NCBI RefSeq assembly: GCF_013522705.1
Contig: NZ_JAAMRE010000030.1
Span: 1 to 64,000 of the forward strand
Direction: 5' to 3'
Origin: Pseudomonas lurida
Lineage (GTDB): Bacteria > Pseudomonadota > Gammaproteobacteria > Pseudomonadales > Pseudomonadaceae
Length of the DNA stretch: 64,000 nt
In this document: positions 10,125 through 18,969 of the stretch, piece after piece
How positions within the stretch are numbered: position 1 is the first letter of the stretch
Layout of the letters: each line of letters begins with the position of its first letter
Notes under the pieces: generated by a model
Told to the model about the DNA's origin: nothing
Databases searched by the model: none
The model's input: only the letters and a program-made list of their open reading frames with translations
Translations under genes and position numbers: made by a program

Positions 10125-11312
10125 ATGGAAAACGTTCACGCAAAACCCACTACGGCCGTCTGGCTGATGCTCAGTGTTGTGCTGGTCGCCCTTAACCTGC
10201 GTCCGTCGATGGCGGCAGTCGGGCCGTTGTTATCGTCGATTCGCGGCGATGTGCCGTTGAGTTTCAGCAGCGCGGCACTGTTGACCATGCTGCCGGTGAT
10301 GGCCATGGGGCTGGCGATGTTTTTCGGTATGGGCCTGGCCAAGCGGCTTGGCGAACACCGCAGCATCGTGCTGTCGCTGGGGGTGATCGGCGTGGCGACG
10401 CTGTCACGGTTGTGGCTGGATTCGGCGCTGGAGCTGATCGTCAGCGCCATCGCCGCCGGGGTGGGGATCGCGTTGATCCAGGCGGTGATGCCGACGCTGA
10501 TCAAGACCCGCTTCAACCAGAATGTGTCGTTGTTCATGGGCCTGTATGTCACCGCAATCATGGGCGGTGCCGCGTTGGCCGCGTCATTCGCGCCGTTCGT
10601 GCAGGCACGGACCGGCAGTTGGCGCATCGGCCTGGCGATCTGGGCAACGCTCGCCGTGCTGGCGCTGGTGTTCTGGTGCGCCCAGCGTGCGACGCTGCCG
10701 ACGGTGCCCCAGGCCGGCTCCGGCGCGCAGGAAAGCTTTTTCGGTAACGCACGCGCCTGGTTGCTGGCGATCTTCTTTGGTCTTGGCACGGCGTCCTACA
10801 CCTGTGTACTCGCGTGGCTGGCGCCGTACTACGTAGAGCAAGGCTGGAGTGAACAGAACGCCGGACTGCTGCTGGGCTTTCTCACGGCGATGGAAGTGGT
10901 GTCGGGGCTGGTCACGCCGGCCATCGCCAACCGTCGCCGGGATAAACGCGGCGTGGTGGCGGTGTTGCTAGTGCTGATCATCCTCGGGTTCTGCGGCCTG
11001 ATCCTCGCGCCACAGCACCTGAGCCTGCTATGGCCCTGCCTGCTCGGCCTGGGCATCGGCGGGCTGTTTCCGATGAGCCTGATTCTGTCCCTCGACCACC
11101 TGGACAACCCCCGCCGCGCCGGTGGTCTTACGGCCTTTGTGCAGGGCATCGGCTACCTGATCGCGGGGCTGTCGCCTCTGATCGCCGGCGTGATCCGCGA
11201 CCAACTGGGCAGTTTCGAATGGGCCTGGTGGGCGCTGACTGCCGTGATCGGTGTGATGCTGCTGATCGTGACGCGCTTCGACCCCAAGCGCTACGCGCAG
11301 CAAATTCGCTGA
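10125..11312 (+). CDS. MFS transporter, CynX/NimT (cyanate permease-like) family
   Basis: This is a 12-TM inner-membrane carrier of 395 residues. The first helix ends VALNLRPSMAAVGPLLSSIR, the hallmark of the CynX/YeaN group, and helix-4 and helix-8 segments follow as expected. I chose ATG 10125 over the frame start at 10068 because it yields the usual MENVHAKPTTAVWLML start. It lies 168 bp downstream of the aruI-like gene on the same strand. Members are implicated in transport of cyanate, nitroimidazoles and other small anions; the substrate is not known here. Confidence 0.85.
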   Translation: MENVHAKPTTAVWLMLSVVLVALNLRPSMAAVGPLLSSIRGDVPLSFSSAALLTMLPVMAMGLAMFFGMGLAKRLGEHRSIVLSLGVIGVATLSRLWLDSALELIVSAIAAGVGIALIQAVMPTLIKTRFNQNVSLFMGLYVTAIMGGAALAASFAPFVQARTGSWRIGLAIWATLAVLALVFWCAQRATLPTVPQAGSGAQESFFGNARAWLLAIFFGLGTASYTCVLAWLAPYYVEQGWSEQNAGLLLGFLTAMEVVSGLVTPAIANRRRDKRGVVAVLLVLIILGFCGLILAPQHLSLLWPCLLGLGIGGLFPMSLILSLDHLDNPRRAGGLTAFVQGIGYLIAGLSPLIAGVIRDQLGSFEWAWWALTAVIGVMLLIVTRFDPKRYAQQIR

Positions 11313-11449
11313 GGTCGTGTCGCCAACAGTTTTTGTCCCACACCCAACATAGAAACAGCCTACGAAGCTTCCTATTGGGACGCCCGTTCCGTTAATCTTT
11401 TGCGCTGTCTTGTACTGAATTCGGTACATGGGGTTTACGGACGAAACCG

Positions 11450-12385
11450 ATGTTAAACAGTAACTTGCTCAGAAAGCTCGATATGCAGGACTTGATGGTG
11501 TTTATCGCCGTTTATGACCAGAGCAGCGTTACCGATGTGTCAGAAACGCTGTTCGTCAGCCAGTCCACCGTGAGCTACAGCCTCAAGAAACTGCGTACCA
11601 GTTTCGAGGATGAACTGTTTATCAACACCCGTGCGGGCATGCGGCCGACGTACAAGGCCACCACCATGTACGGGCATGTGCAGAAGATTCTCGAAAGCAT
11701 CAACCTGTGTCATGCCGGTGGCCAGGCGTTCGACCCGACCCAGCAGGCGGTGACCTTCAATGTGTGCGCCCCGGAATACTTCGAACAGCTGATCCTGCCG
11801 CGCCTGCTCAAGCAATTCGACCTCGCCGACCTGCCGGTGATCGTCAATGTGCGCAAGCTGGAAGCCGATATCCCCGCCGAGGACCTGCGCCAAGGTCGCC
11901 TGGACCTGGTGATTTGCTTCGGCCCGCACTTTCATCGCACCCACAAAGACTTCAGAACCCAGATGCTGCTGGAGGATGACCTGGTGTGCGTGTTCGACAA
12001 ACGTGCCGCGCCACAGGAACCGGCGTTCAGCCTGCAATCGTTTGTGGAGCGACGCCATGTGTTTCCTACACCGTGGACGTCCGATACCAATATGATTGAC
12101 GGTTGGCTGGGCCGCCTGGCGCATAAACGCCACGTGGTGGCGCGGGCCAACAGCTACAGCGCGGCATTAAAGATGATCACGGGCACCGACTATGTCGTCA
12201 CCCTGCCCCGCCGTGTGCAAAAGCTACTGGCACCGGCCTCGACCTTCGGTCACTGCGAAGCGCCGAACGGCTTGCCGGGTTTTACTCTGGATATGCAGTG
12301 GAACGAAAGCAGCGAGCAGGACCGCGCCAATACCTGGTTCAGGGAACAGGTGGTGAAAGTCTGCGCCGAACAAGGGCTGCTCTGA
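11450..12385 (+). CDS. LysR-family regulator
   Basis: This 311-residue LysR protein has its helix-turn-helix at about 20-60 (SSVTDVSETLFVSQSTVSYS). The Ser-Tyr at the end of the recognition helix is less common than the usual SR or S-L and marks a NodD/MexT-like subgroup that recognises LEDELF-type features. Its effector domain is complete and ends at 12385. It stands alone, convergent with the CHMI-like gene at 12421, with only 35 bp between the ends. Its target genes are not apparent. Confidence 0.85.
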   Translation: MLNSNLLRKLDMQDLMVFIAVYDQSSVTDVSETLFVSQSTVSYSLKKLRTSFEDELFINTRAGMRPTYKATTMYGHVQKILESINLCHAGGQAFDPTQQAVTFNVCAPEYFEQLILPRLLKQFDLADLPVIVNVRKLEADIPAEDLRQGRLDLVICFGPHFHRTHKDFRTQMLLEDDLVCVFDKRAAPQEPAFSLQSFVERRHVFPTPWTSDTNMIDGWLGRLAHKRHVVARANSYSAALKMITGTDYVVTLPRRVQKLLAPASTFGHCEAPNGLPGFTLDMQWNESSEQDRANTWFREQVVKVCAEQGLL

Positions 12386-12420
12386 CGCAGGCTCTGCAGT
12401 GATTTTTTGCGGGGCGGTGA

Positions 12421-12783
12421 TCAGCCGATGACAACCTTGCTGTAGGACTCTCGATCCATATCGAGCAGTTGCACGCTGAGCTGCACCTGCATGTCCGCCG
12501 GCCAGTCGCCCATATCGTGCAACGCCGCCAACAGGCCTTCCGACAGCTGTTTCTTGACTTGAGGCGAGCGTCCGCTGAGCAGCGACAATTTCACCGCAAT
12601 GAAACCGCGTGGGTTGAAGGACGTGCCCACCTGGAAACTCTCGACTTTCACCGCGCGGCTTTTGATATCGAACTCCGAGCCGAATTGCCCGGATGCCATC
12701 AGCACATTGTTGAGCCGCAACAGGGCTTTCTCGACGGCCAGGCCGGTGAGGTTCGCGGTGTACTCCAGGTGCAAGTGCGGCAT
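12421..12783 (-). CDS. 5-carboxymethyl-2-hydroxymuconate isomerase family protein
   Basis: The 120-residue protein begins MPHLHLEYTANL. The Pro directly after the initiator Met is the catalytic base of the tautomerase superfamily to which CHMI belongs, and the length fits the family. In homoprotocatechuate degradation CHMI isomerises the ring-cleavage product, but no other hpa genes are nearby, so it may serve another pathway or act on a different enol. It lies just downstream of the MexT-like gene on the same strand with 55 bp between, possibly one transcript. Confidence 0.8.
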   Translation of the reverse strand: MPHLHLEYTANLTGLAVEKALLRLNNVLMASGQFGSEFDIKSRAVKVESFQVGTSFNPRGFIAVKLSLLSGRSPQVKKQLSEGLLAALHDMGDWPADMQVQLSVQLLDMDRESYSKVVIG

Positions 12784-12838
12784 GGATCGCTCCGAGTCAT
12801 TTGTAGGAAGACTCTTAGATATATCACGGAAAAAACCG

Positions 12839-13762
12839 TCAGGCAGGATTCAGCGGCCCGCGATCGCTCATAAACGCTTCCAACCGCGAACGCACCCAGC
12901 GCTCGGCCGGGTCGGTATCCACGTGGCTGAGCCAGACCATGGACAAATCCAGGGTCGGCGTCTCGAACGGAAACGGCTCGCAAAACAGCTGGCCTGACAC
13001 GGCCATGGCCTCTGCGGTGTAGTCCGGCAGGCTGGCGATCAGGTCGGTGCCGGCCAACAGCGCCGGCAAGGCGCTGTATTGCGGCACCGACAACACCACC
13101 TGCCGCTTGCGGCCGATTTCCGCCAGCCATTCATCGGCAAACCCCGACACGTTGGCGGTGTGAGACACCAGCACATGGGGCCGTGCGCAATATTCATCGA
13201 GGGTCAACGGCGTGTCCGACGCATCGGCGCGCAACAGGCGCGGACGGATATGACGCAGCAATTTGCGCTTGGCATTGGCCGGCAGGCCGCGGGTCTGGGT
13301 AATGCCGACGGTGATGTCACCGGATGCCAGCAGATCGGGGATGCGCCAGTAATCGACATGCTGCACCACAAACACCACCTTCGGCGCTTCCTGGCGCAAG
13401 GCGCGCAGCAAAGGCGGCAACAGGCCGAATTCCACATCGTCGGACAGGCCGATGCGGAAGGTCATGGTGCTGATGGACGGGTCGAAATCGTGGGTCAGGC
13501 TCAAGGCCGACGACAGCGAATCAAGGGCCGGCGACAGGTGCTGGATTATCTCTTCGGCTCGCGCGGTGGGCTCCATGCGGTGGCCGACGCGGATAAACAG
13601 CGGGTCGTTGAACAAGGTACGCAAACGGTTGAGCGCCGAACTGATAGTGGGCTGGCCCAGAAACAGTTTCTCCGCCACCCGCGTGACGTTGCGCTCGAGC
13701 ATCAGTGCTTCGAAGACCACCATCAGATTGATGTCGGCCTTGCGTAATTCGTTGCGATTCAT
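12839..13762 (-). CDS. LysR-family regulator closely resembling MexT
   Basis: This 307-residue regulator begins MNRNELRKADINLMVVFEAL. It contains EKLFLGQPTISSALNRLR in the helix-turn-helix and FRIGLSDDVEFGLLPPLLRAL in the effector domain, a pattern I recognise from MexT, the activator of mexEF-oprN in P. aeruginosa. The start at 13762 is preferred to 13783 because homologues begin there. No efflux operon is adjacent; the gene downstream is the CHMI-like isomerase. It is therefore a MexT-type paralogue or orthologue with an unknown target, named by similarity only. Confidence 0.82.
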   Translation of the reverse strand: MNRNELRKADINLMVVFEALMLERNVTRVAEKLFLGQPTISSALNRLRTLFNDPLFIRVGHRMEPTARAEEIIQHLSPALDSLSSALSLTHDFDPSISTMTFRIGLSDDVEFGLLPPLLRALRQEAPKVVFVVQHVDYWRIPDLLASGDITVGITQTRGLPANAKRKLLRHIRPRLLRADASDTPLTLDEYCARPHVLVSHTANVSGFADEWLAEIGRKRQVVLSVPQYSALPALLAGTDLIASLPDYTAEAMAVSGQLFCEPFPFETPTLDLSMVWLSHVDTDPAERWVRSRLEAFMSDRGPLNPA

Positions 13763-13884
13763 CGGCGCCTGCCCTTTCCCCAAGACGAACCGCAGTGTAG
13801 AAAGCGCCGCGAGCGGCGTCTACGCGCGACAGCGCCGGATTCACCGGCAGGCCATGGCCCACCGGTGCCTGTCAGACCTGGCGC

Positions 13885-14028
13885 TCAGGGTTTGAGCGGC
13901 ATTTCCTGATCGCGCTCGGACAACTCCGTGCCATCGTCCGGATGCTTCCAGGTTTGTGGTTTTTCCTCTTCGTGACGCCGGGATTGCTCCTGCGCCGGCT
14001 CATCGTGGTGCTTCGGTTCGTTACCCAT
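13885..14028 (-). CDS. Small hydrophilic protein of unknown function (47 aa)
   Basis: The start at 14028 has an excellent ribosome binding site (GGGAGGTGACA). The frame open to 14115 is not needed. The product begins MGNEPKHHDEPAQEQSRRHE and is almost entirely charged or polar, with no hydrophobic core, so it is probably disordered. Small proteins of this kind are common in Pseudomonas as stress-related or unknown genes. No function can be assigned. It lies alone between the MexT-like gene and the citrate-type symporter gene, reading away from the latter. Confidence 0.7.
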   Translation of the reverse strand: MGNEPKHHDEPAQEQSRRHEEEKPQTWKHPDDGTELSERDQEMPLKP

Positions 14029-14226
14029 TGTCACCTCCCTTGCGTAAGCATTGGCCATCGTGATCAGCATAGAACAGGACAACGGTTTCGGATGTGCCCG
14101 CCGATTGATAGCCATGACGCATCAATAAATCCAAAATTTTCACTTATCATTTCTAAATGTGTCAGCCACTATCCCAGGTCTTAAGCGAAACAAGCACTTT
14201 AAAAAGAACGCTGGAGACACAAAACC

Positions 14227-15531
14227 ATGACTAGCTCAACCCGGCCTGACTCTGCCCGCTCCAAAGTGGGTGCGGTATTGCGCGTTACATCGGGTAACTT
14301 CCTCGAACAGTTCGACTTCTTCCTGTTCGGCTTCTATGCCACCTATATCGCTGCCGCGTTCTTCCCCGCCGCTAATGAGTTTGCATCATTAATGATGACC
14401 TTCGCCGTATTCGGCGCCGGCTTCCTGATGCGGCCCCTGGGCGCGATCATTCTGGGGGCGTATATCGATGACGTCGGCCGGCGCAAAGGCCTGATCGTGA
14501 CGCTGTCGATCATGGCCAGCGGTACGCTGCTGATCGTGCTGGTGCCGGGATACCAGAGCATTGGCCTATGGGCGCCGTTGCTGGTGCTGCTCGGCCGCCT
14601 GCTGCAAGGCTTCTCGGCCGGCGCGGAACTGGGCGGGGTGTCGGTGTACCTGGCCGAAATGGCCACGCCGGGCCGCAAAGGCTTCTATACCAGCTGGCAG
14701 TCGGGCAGCCAGCAGATCTCCATCGTGGTCGCCGCCGCGCTGGGCTACGGTTTGAACGTGTGGATGGAACCGTCGGTGGTCGCCGACTGGGGCTGGCGCA
14801 TTCCGTTCGCCGTAGGGTGCGTGATCATCCCGTTTATCTTTGTGCTGCGTCGCAACCTGCAGGAAACCGAAGAGTTCGCCAATCGCAAGCATCGCCCGAC
14901 CATGCGCGAAGTGCTCGCAACCCTGGTGAAGAACTGGACCGTGGTGATCGGCGGCATGCTGATGGTGGCCATGACCACCACCGCGTTCTACCTGATCACT
15001 GTGTACGCACCGACCTTCGGCAAGACCGTCCTGCAATTGAGCACCTCCGACGCGCTGCTGGTGACCTTGCTGGTGGCCATCTCCAACTTCGTATGGCTGC
15101 CCATCGGCGGCACCCTCAGCGACCGCTTCGGGCGCAAACCGGTGCTGATCGCCATGACCGCATTGACCGTGCTTACGGCCTATCCGGCCCTGTCCTACGT
15201 GGTTAACGCGCCGAGCTTTGCACATATGCTGGAAACCCTGCTGTGGTTCTCCTTCCTGTACGGCATGTACAACGGTGCGATGATCCCGGCCCTGACCGAA
15301 ATCATGCCGGTGGAAGTGCGCGTGGCGGGTTTCTCCCTGGCCTACAGCCTGGCGACCGCGATCTTCGGTGGCTTCACCCCGGCGATCTCCACCTGGTTCA
15401 TTCACATCACTGAAGACAAAGCTTCGCCGGCCTATTGGATGATGTTCGCCGCGCTGTGTGCACTGTGCTCGACCCTGGCGCTGTACCGCCGCGCCAACGC
15501 CCGTGGCCAAGTGATGCAGGGGGCCGCATGA
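14227..15531 (+). CDS. MFS citrate/tricarballylate-type proton symporter
   Basis: This 434-residue MFS carrier belongs to the metabolite:H+ symporter branch. The first helix has [21 protein letters not shown], the second loop [13 protein letters not shown], and the fourth helix [22 protein letters not shown], all hallmarks of the CitA/TcuC/KgtP group. It probably imports a di- or tricarboxylate. Its last codons overlap the start of the binding-protein gene (ATGA), so the two proteins are made in step. A LysR gene lies convergent just beyond them and is a plausible regulator. Confidence 0.87.
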   Translation: MTSSTRPDSARSKVGAVLRVTSGNFLEQFDFFLFGFYATYIAAAFFPAANEFASLMMTFAVFGAGFLMRPLGAIILGAYIDDVGRRKGLIVTLSIMASGTLLIVLVPGYQSIGLWAPLLVLLGRLLQGFSAGAELGGVSVYLAEMATPGRKGFYTSWQSGSQQISIVVAAALGYGLNVWMEPSVVADWGWRIPFAVGCVIIPFIFVLRRNLQETEEFANRKHRPTMREVLATLVKNWTVVIGGMLMVAMTTTAFYLITVYAPTFGKTVLQLSTSDALLVTLLVAISNFVWLPIGGTLSDRFGRKPVLIAMTALTVLTAYPALSYVVNAPSFAHMLETLLWFSFLYGMYNGAMIPALTEIMPVEVRVAGFSLAYSLATAIFGGFTPAISTWFIHITEDKASPAYWMMFAALCALCSTLALYRRANARGQVMQGAA

Positions 15532-16289
15532 TGAAGCCGCTGTTCAATACGCTGACCGCCCTCGCACTCGGCGCCCTGGCGCTGACGGCCCAGGCCGAGC
15601 AGCTCAAGGTCATGACCTCCGGTGGCTTCACGGCAGCCTATAAAGTGCTGGGCCCGCAATATGCCCAGCGCAGCGGCGACACCCTCGACACCATTCTCGG
15701 CCCGTCGATGGGCAAGGCGCCGGAAGCGATCCCCAACCGCCTGGCCCGTGGCGAACACGCCGACGTGGTGATCATGGTCGGCTACGCCCTGGATGAGTTG
15801 ATCAAGCAAGGCAAGGTCGACCCGGCCTCGCGGGTGGAATTGGCCGATTCGCGCATTGGCCTGGTGGTCAGGCAAGGCCAGCCGAAACCGGCGATCGGCA
15901 CCGATGCCGAGCTCAAGGCCGTACTGAGCAAGGCCAAGTCCGTGGCTTACTCGGACAGCGCCAGTGGCGTGTATGTCGAGAAAGAGCTGTTCAAGAAACT
16001 CGGCATGCCGGCCAAGGGCACTATGATCGAACGCCTGCCGGTGGCCGAGCAGGTTGCCAAGGGCGACTTCGAAGTGGGCTTGCAGCAGGTGGCAGAACTG
16101 TTACCGGTGCCGGGCGTGACCTACGTAGGCAAAATCCCCGAGGACGTGCAATCGGTGACGCGCTTCGCCGCGGGTATCCCGGTGAACGCCGATCACCCAG
16201 CGCAGGCCAAGGCGCTGCTGCAGTACCTCGCCTCTCCCGAGGTACAACCGGCGGTGCGCGCCACCGGCCTGGACTCGGTATCACACTGA
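15528..16289 (+). CDS. Periplasmic substrate-binding protein (type 2, ModA-like)
   Basis: The 253-residue product starts at ATG 15528 (or 15531; the two are adjacent) inside the stop of the preceding symporter gene. The signal peptide [20 protein letters not shown] is cleaved near AQA-EQ. The mature part has [16 protein letters not shown] and a [11 protein letters not shown] segment, typical of the ModA-like molybdate or sulfate-type binding-protein fold. No ABC permease or ATPase is nearby. It overlaps the end of the convergent LysR gene by 9 bp. The ligand is unknown; the coupling suggests the same carboxylate the symporter handles. Confidence 0.82.
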   Translation: MMKPLFNTLTALALGALALTAQAEQLKVMTSGGFTAAYKVLGPQYAQRSGDTLDTILGPSMGKAPEAIPNRLARGEHADVVIMVGYALDELIKQGKVDPASRVELADSRIGLVVRQGQPKPAIGTDAELKAVLSKAKSVAYSDSASGVYVEKELFKKLGMPAKGTMIERLPVAEQVAKGDFEVGLQQVAELLPVPGVTYVGKIPEDVQSVTRFAAGIPVNADHPAQAKALLQYLASPEVQPAVRATGLDSVSH

Positions 16290-17192
16290 CCGAAACGGCA
16301 TCTCGCGCACCAACCGTTCCAACTCCAACGCCGCCGGCGGCAACGTCCGCCCGCGGCGTTTGATCAAGCCCACATTGCGCATCACCTGCGGCTCCACCAG
16401 CGGCACACTCACCAGAATCGGGTGTTCGCACGCCGGCATTGCAATCGATGGCACCATGGCCACGCCCAGCCCCGCCTCTACCAACCCGATCATGGTGGTC
16501 ACGTGGTGGGTTTCGCAGATACTCGGCTTCTTTACCCGCACGCCGCGCAAGGCCTGGTCGAGCAGGAAGCGGTTGCCCGAGGTTTTATCTACGGTGATGT
16601 AGTCATGCTCATAGGCTTCGGCCCAGGTCACGCTGTCGCGCCCGGCCAGTGGATGGTCACGCCGGCACGCCAGCACGTAACGTTCCTGCAGCAACAGTTC
16701 AAACTCCACCTCATCGGCCAGGCTGCCGCTGAAACTCACGCCGAAATCCGCCTCGCCGCTTTCCACCGCACTGCACACCTCGCCGGCACTGGCGTCGAGC
16801 ACGCGCAGGCGAATCTTCGGGTAGAGCTTGTGGAACTCGGAGATTACATGAGGCATGAAGTAGTACGCGGTGGAGGGCACGCAGGCGATGGTGACATTGC
16901 CCATGCGCGTGGACGCCACATTGCTGATGCCCATCAGCGCGAGGTCGAGGTCGTCGAGCATGCGTTCGACCTGCGGGAGAAACGCGCGCCCCACCATGGT
17001 CAGGCTGACACGTCGGGTGGTGCGCTCGAACAGCTTCACATCGAGCGCCGATTCGAGCTTTTCGATGCGTCGGCTCAAGGCCGGTTGCGAGATGCGGATC
17101 GCTTCGGCGGCGCCGCGAAAACTGCCTTTGTCCACCACGGCACGAAAGGCCTGCAGGTCGTTGAGGTCGAAATTGATAATCACGGGAAGCAC
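16281..17192 (-). CDS. LysR-family regulator
   Basis: This 303-residue LysR protein contains GSFRGAAEAIRISQPALSRR in the helix-turn-helix and a standard effector domain ending REMPFRSV. The start at 17192 is GTG; a second in-frame GTG at 17183 gives the more typical start before INFDLNDLQAF. It is convergent with and overlaps the binding-protein gene, so it may control the 14227-16289 pair, or only itself. It is divergent from the rsbR-like gene at 17352. Confidence 0.86.
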   Translation of the reverse strand: MLPVIINFDLNDLQAFRAVVDKGSFRGAAEAIRISQPALSRRIEKLESALDVKLFERTTRRVSLTMVGRAFLPQVERMLDDLDLALMGISNVASTRMGNVTIACVPSTAYYFMPHVISEFHKLYPKIRLRVLDASAGEVCSAVESGEADFGVSFSGSLADEVEFELLLQERYVLACRRDHPLAGRDSVTWAEAYEHDYITVDKTSGNRFLLDQALRGVRVKKPSICETHHVTTMIGLVEAGLGVAMVPSIAMPACEHPILVSVPLVEPQVMRNVGLIKRRGRTLPPAALELERLVREMPFRSV

Positions 17193-17351
17193 TGGCCGAC
17201 TGAGAGGGTCGATCTATAGTACCCGAGGCCCATGAACGTGGGGCGACGCAGTTTGTAGACATCCCCCGCAATAATCCGTGTAAACAGTTTCAAACGACAC
17301 ATTTTGGTATAGATTGCGCGCAGCATATATCAGGCATCCAGGAGCTTTCCC

Positions 17352-18203
17352 ATGGCGACACTTCACGCGAACACCGTTCAGGCGCTGCAAACCAACAAAC
17401 TCAGCCTGTTGAGCACATGGATCGAAAGCCTCGAGGCCTCGGGTGCCACCCGTAACGTCAAGGAAGCCGAGCTGAAACAACAGGCCAACGACTTCCTGAG
17501 CACACTGATTGCAGCCTTGGAACAAGGCGGTTCGCAGAACGTCAACCACGAGAACTGGGCCGAAACCCGCGTGCTCCTGGAAAAGCTGTCCCATAGCCGC
17601 GCGCTGGTCGGCCAGGACTCGCAACAGACCGCCAGTTTCATCTTCGCGCTCAAAGGCCCGCTGTTCGCCCTGCTGCAACGCGAATACGTCGAACAGCCGG
17701 CGCAACTGGCCGAACAGCTGTGGGAAATTTCCGAGCTGCTCGATGCCCTCGGCATGCACACCATTCGCACGTTCCAGAAGTCCCGTGAACTGGTGATCAA
17801 GCGCCAGCAGGAAGAACTGCTCGAACTGTCCACGCCGGTGGTCAAACTGTGGGATGGCGTACTGGCCCTGCCGATGATCGGCACCCTGGATTCCCAGCGC
17901 ACCCAGGTGGTGATGGAGTCGCTGCTGCAACGCATCGTCGACACCGGCGCGGAAATCGCAATTATCGACATCACCGGTGTGCCGACCGTCGATACCCTGG
18001 TGGCCCAGCACCTGCTCAAGACCGTGACCGCCATTCGCCTGATGGGTGCCGACTGCATCATCAGCGGCGTGCGCCCGCAGATCGCCCAGACCATCGTGCA
18101 CCTGGGCCTTGACCTGCAAGGCGTGGTCACCAAGGCCAATCTGGCCGACGCCCTGGCCCTGTCCCTCAAGCGCCTGGGCGTGACCGTGACCAAGGCCGTC
18201 TGA
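17352..18203 (+). CDS. RsbR-type stressosome co-antagonist
   Basis: This 283-residue protein has a helical N-terminal globin-like sensor domain (about 1-150) and a C-terminal STAS domain (about 165-275). The join, ELLELSTPVVKLWDGVLALP, is highly conserved in RsbR proteins, and IIDITGVPTVDTLVAQHL is the STAS phospho-acceptor segment, with T208 and T212 candidates. An AGGAG site precedes ATG 17352. In Bacillus, RsbR and RsbS form the large stressosome that holds the kinase RsbT until stress. The next gene begins only 3 bases after its stop, so this is the first gene of a six-gene operon. Confidence 0.9.
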   Translation: MATLHANTVQALQTNKLSLLSTWIESLEASGATRNVKEAELKQQANDFLSTLIAALEQGGSQNVNHENWAETRVLLEKLSHSRALVGQDSQQTASFIFALKGPLFALLQREYVEQPAQLAEQLWEISELLDALGMHTIRTFQKSRELVIKRQQEELLELSTPVVKLWDGVLALPMIGTLDSQRTQVVMESLLQRIVDTGAEIAIIDITGVPTVDTLVAQHLLKTVTAIRLMGADCIISGVRPQIAQTIVHLGLDLQGVVTKANLADALALSLKRLGVTVTKAV

Positions 18204-18205
18204 TT

Positions 18206-18568
18206 ATGGAACGCATCCCGATTTTGCAGATGGGCGAGTTTCTACTCGTGACCATCCAGGTGGACATGCACGACCAGTTGGCGTTGACGCTGCAGGACGA
18301 CCTGTCCGAACGCATCAATCGCACCTCGGCGCGTGGCGTATTGATCGATATCTCGGCGCTGGACATGGTCGACTCCTTTATCGGCCGCATGATCGGCACC
18401 ATCTCCGGCCTGTCGCGGATCATGGACGCGCAGACCGTGCTGGTGGGCATGCAACCGGCGGTGGCCATTACCCTGGTGGAATTGGGCATGACCCTGCCCG
18501 GCGTCGCCACCGCATTGAATGTCGAACGAGGCATGAAGCTGTTGCGAGAACGGGTGGACCACTCATGA
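18206..18568 (+). CDS. RsbS-type STAS antagonist
   Basis: This 120-residue single STAS-domain protein begins MERIPILQMGEFLLVTIQVD. The loop DISALDMVDSFIGRMIG carries S57 in VDSF, the position corresponding to the serine phosphorylated by RsbT in Bacillus RsbS (S59). It would form the scaffold of the stressosome with the upstream RsbR-type protein. It starts 2 bases after the rsbR stop, and its own stop overlaps the rsbT start by 4 bases (ATGA). No other domains are present. Confidence 0.92.
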   Translation: MERIPILQMGEFLLVTIQVDMHDQLALTLQDDLSERINRTSARGVLIDISALDMVDSFIGRMIGTISGLSRIMDAQTVLVGMQPAVAITLVELGMTLPGVATALNVERGMKLLRERVDHS

Positions 18569-18969
18569 CCGTGGCCAGCAATGGCACGCACCCGGTGCTG
18601 ATCGAACAGGACGTCGTGCTGGCTCGGCAATTGGTCCGCAAACTGGCCCAGGACTGCGGCATGCGCCTGATCGACCTGACCAAACTGGTCACGGCGGTCA
18701 GCGAGCTGGCGCGTAACACGGTGGTCTACGGCGGTGGCGGGTATATGGATTGGGAAATAGTCGAGAAGGACCTGCGCCCCGGCGTTCGCCTGACGTTTCG
18801 CGACGAAGGCCCGGGCATTCCCGACCTCAAGCTGGCGATGACCGACGGCTGGACCTCCGGCGGCGGGCTCGGCCTGGGGCTGACCGGCGCCAAGCGCCTG
18901 GTGGACGAATTCGAACTGGACACCGCACCCGGCCAGGGCACCCGCGTGACGATCACTCGATGGGCCTGA
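18565..18969 (+). CDS. RsbT-type serine kinase / switch protein
   Basis: This 134-residue GHKL-fold protein has an N-box SELARNTVVYGGGGY, the ATP-binding DEGPGI and GLGLGLTGAKRL motifs, and no other domain. In the stressosome model it phosphorylates RsbR and RsbS on stress and is then released to act on a partner. In Bacillus the partner is the phosphatase RsbU; no RsbU or sigma-B gene is next to it here, so its downstream target is likely encoded within this operon. It overlaps the next gene by 10 bp. Confidence 0.92.
   Translation: MTVASNGTHPVLIEQDVVLARQLVRKLAQDCGMRLIDLTKLVTAVSELARNTVVYGGGGYMDWEIVEKDLRPGVRLTFRDEGPGIPDLKLAMTDGWTSGGGLGLGLTGAKRLVDEFELDTAPGQGTRVTITRWA

Noticed and set aside
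14566-15510. 314-codon minus-strand frame antisense to the citrate-type symporter gene
   Set aside because: Shadow of the transporter reading frame with composition unlike a real protein.
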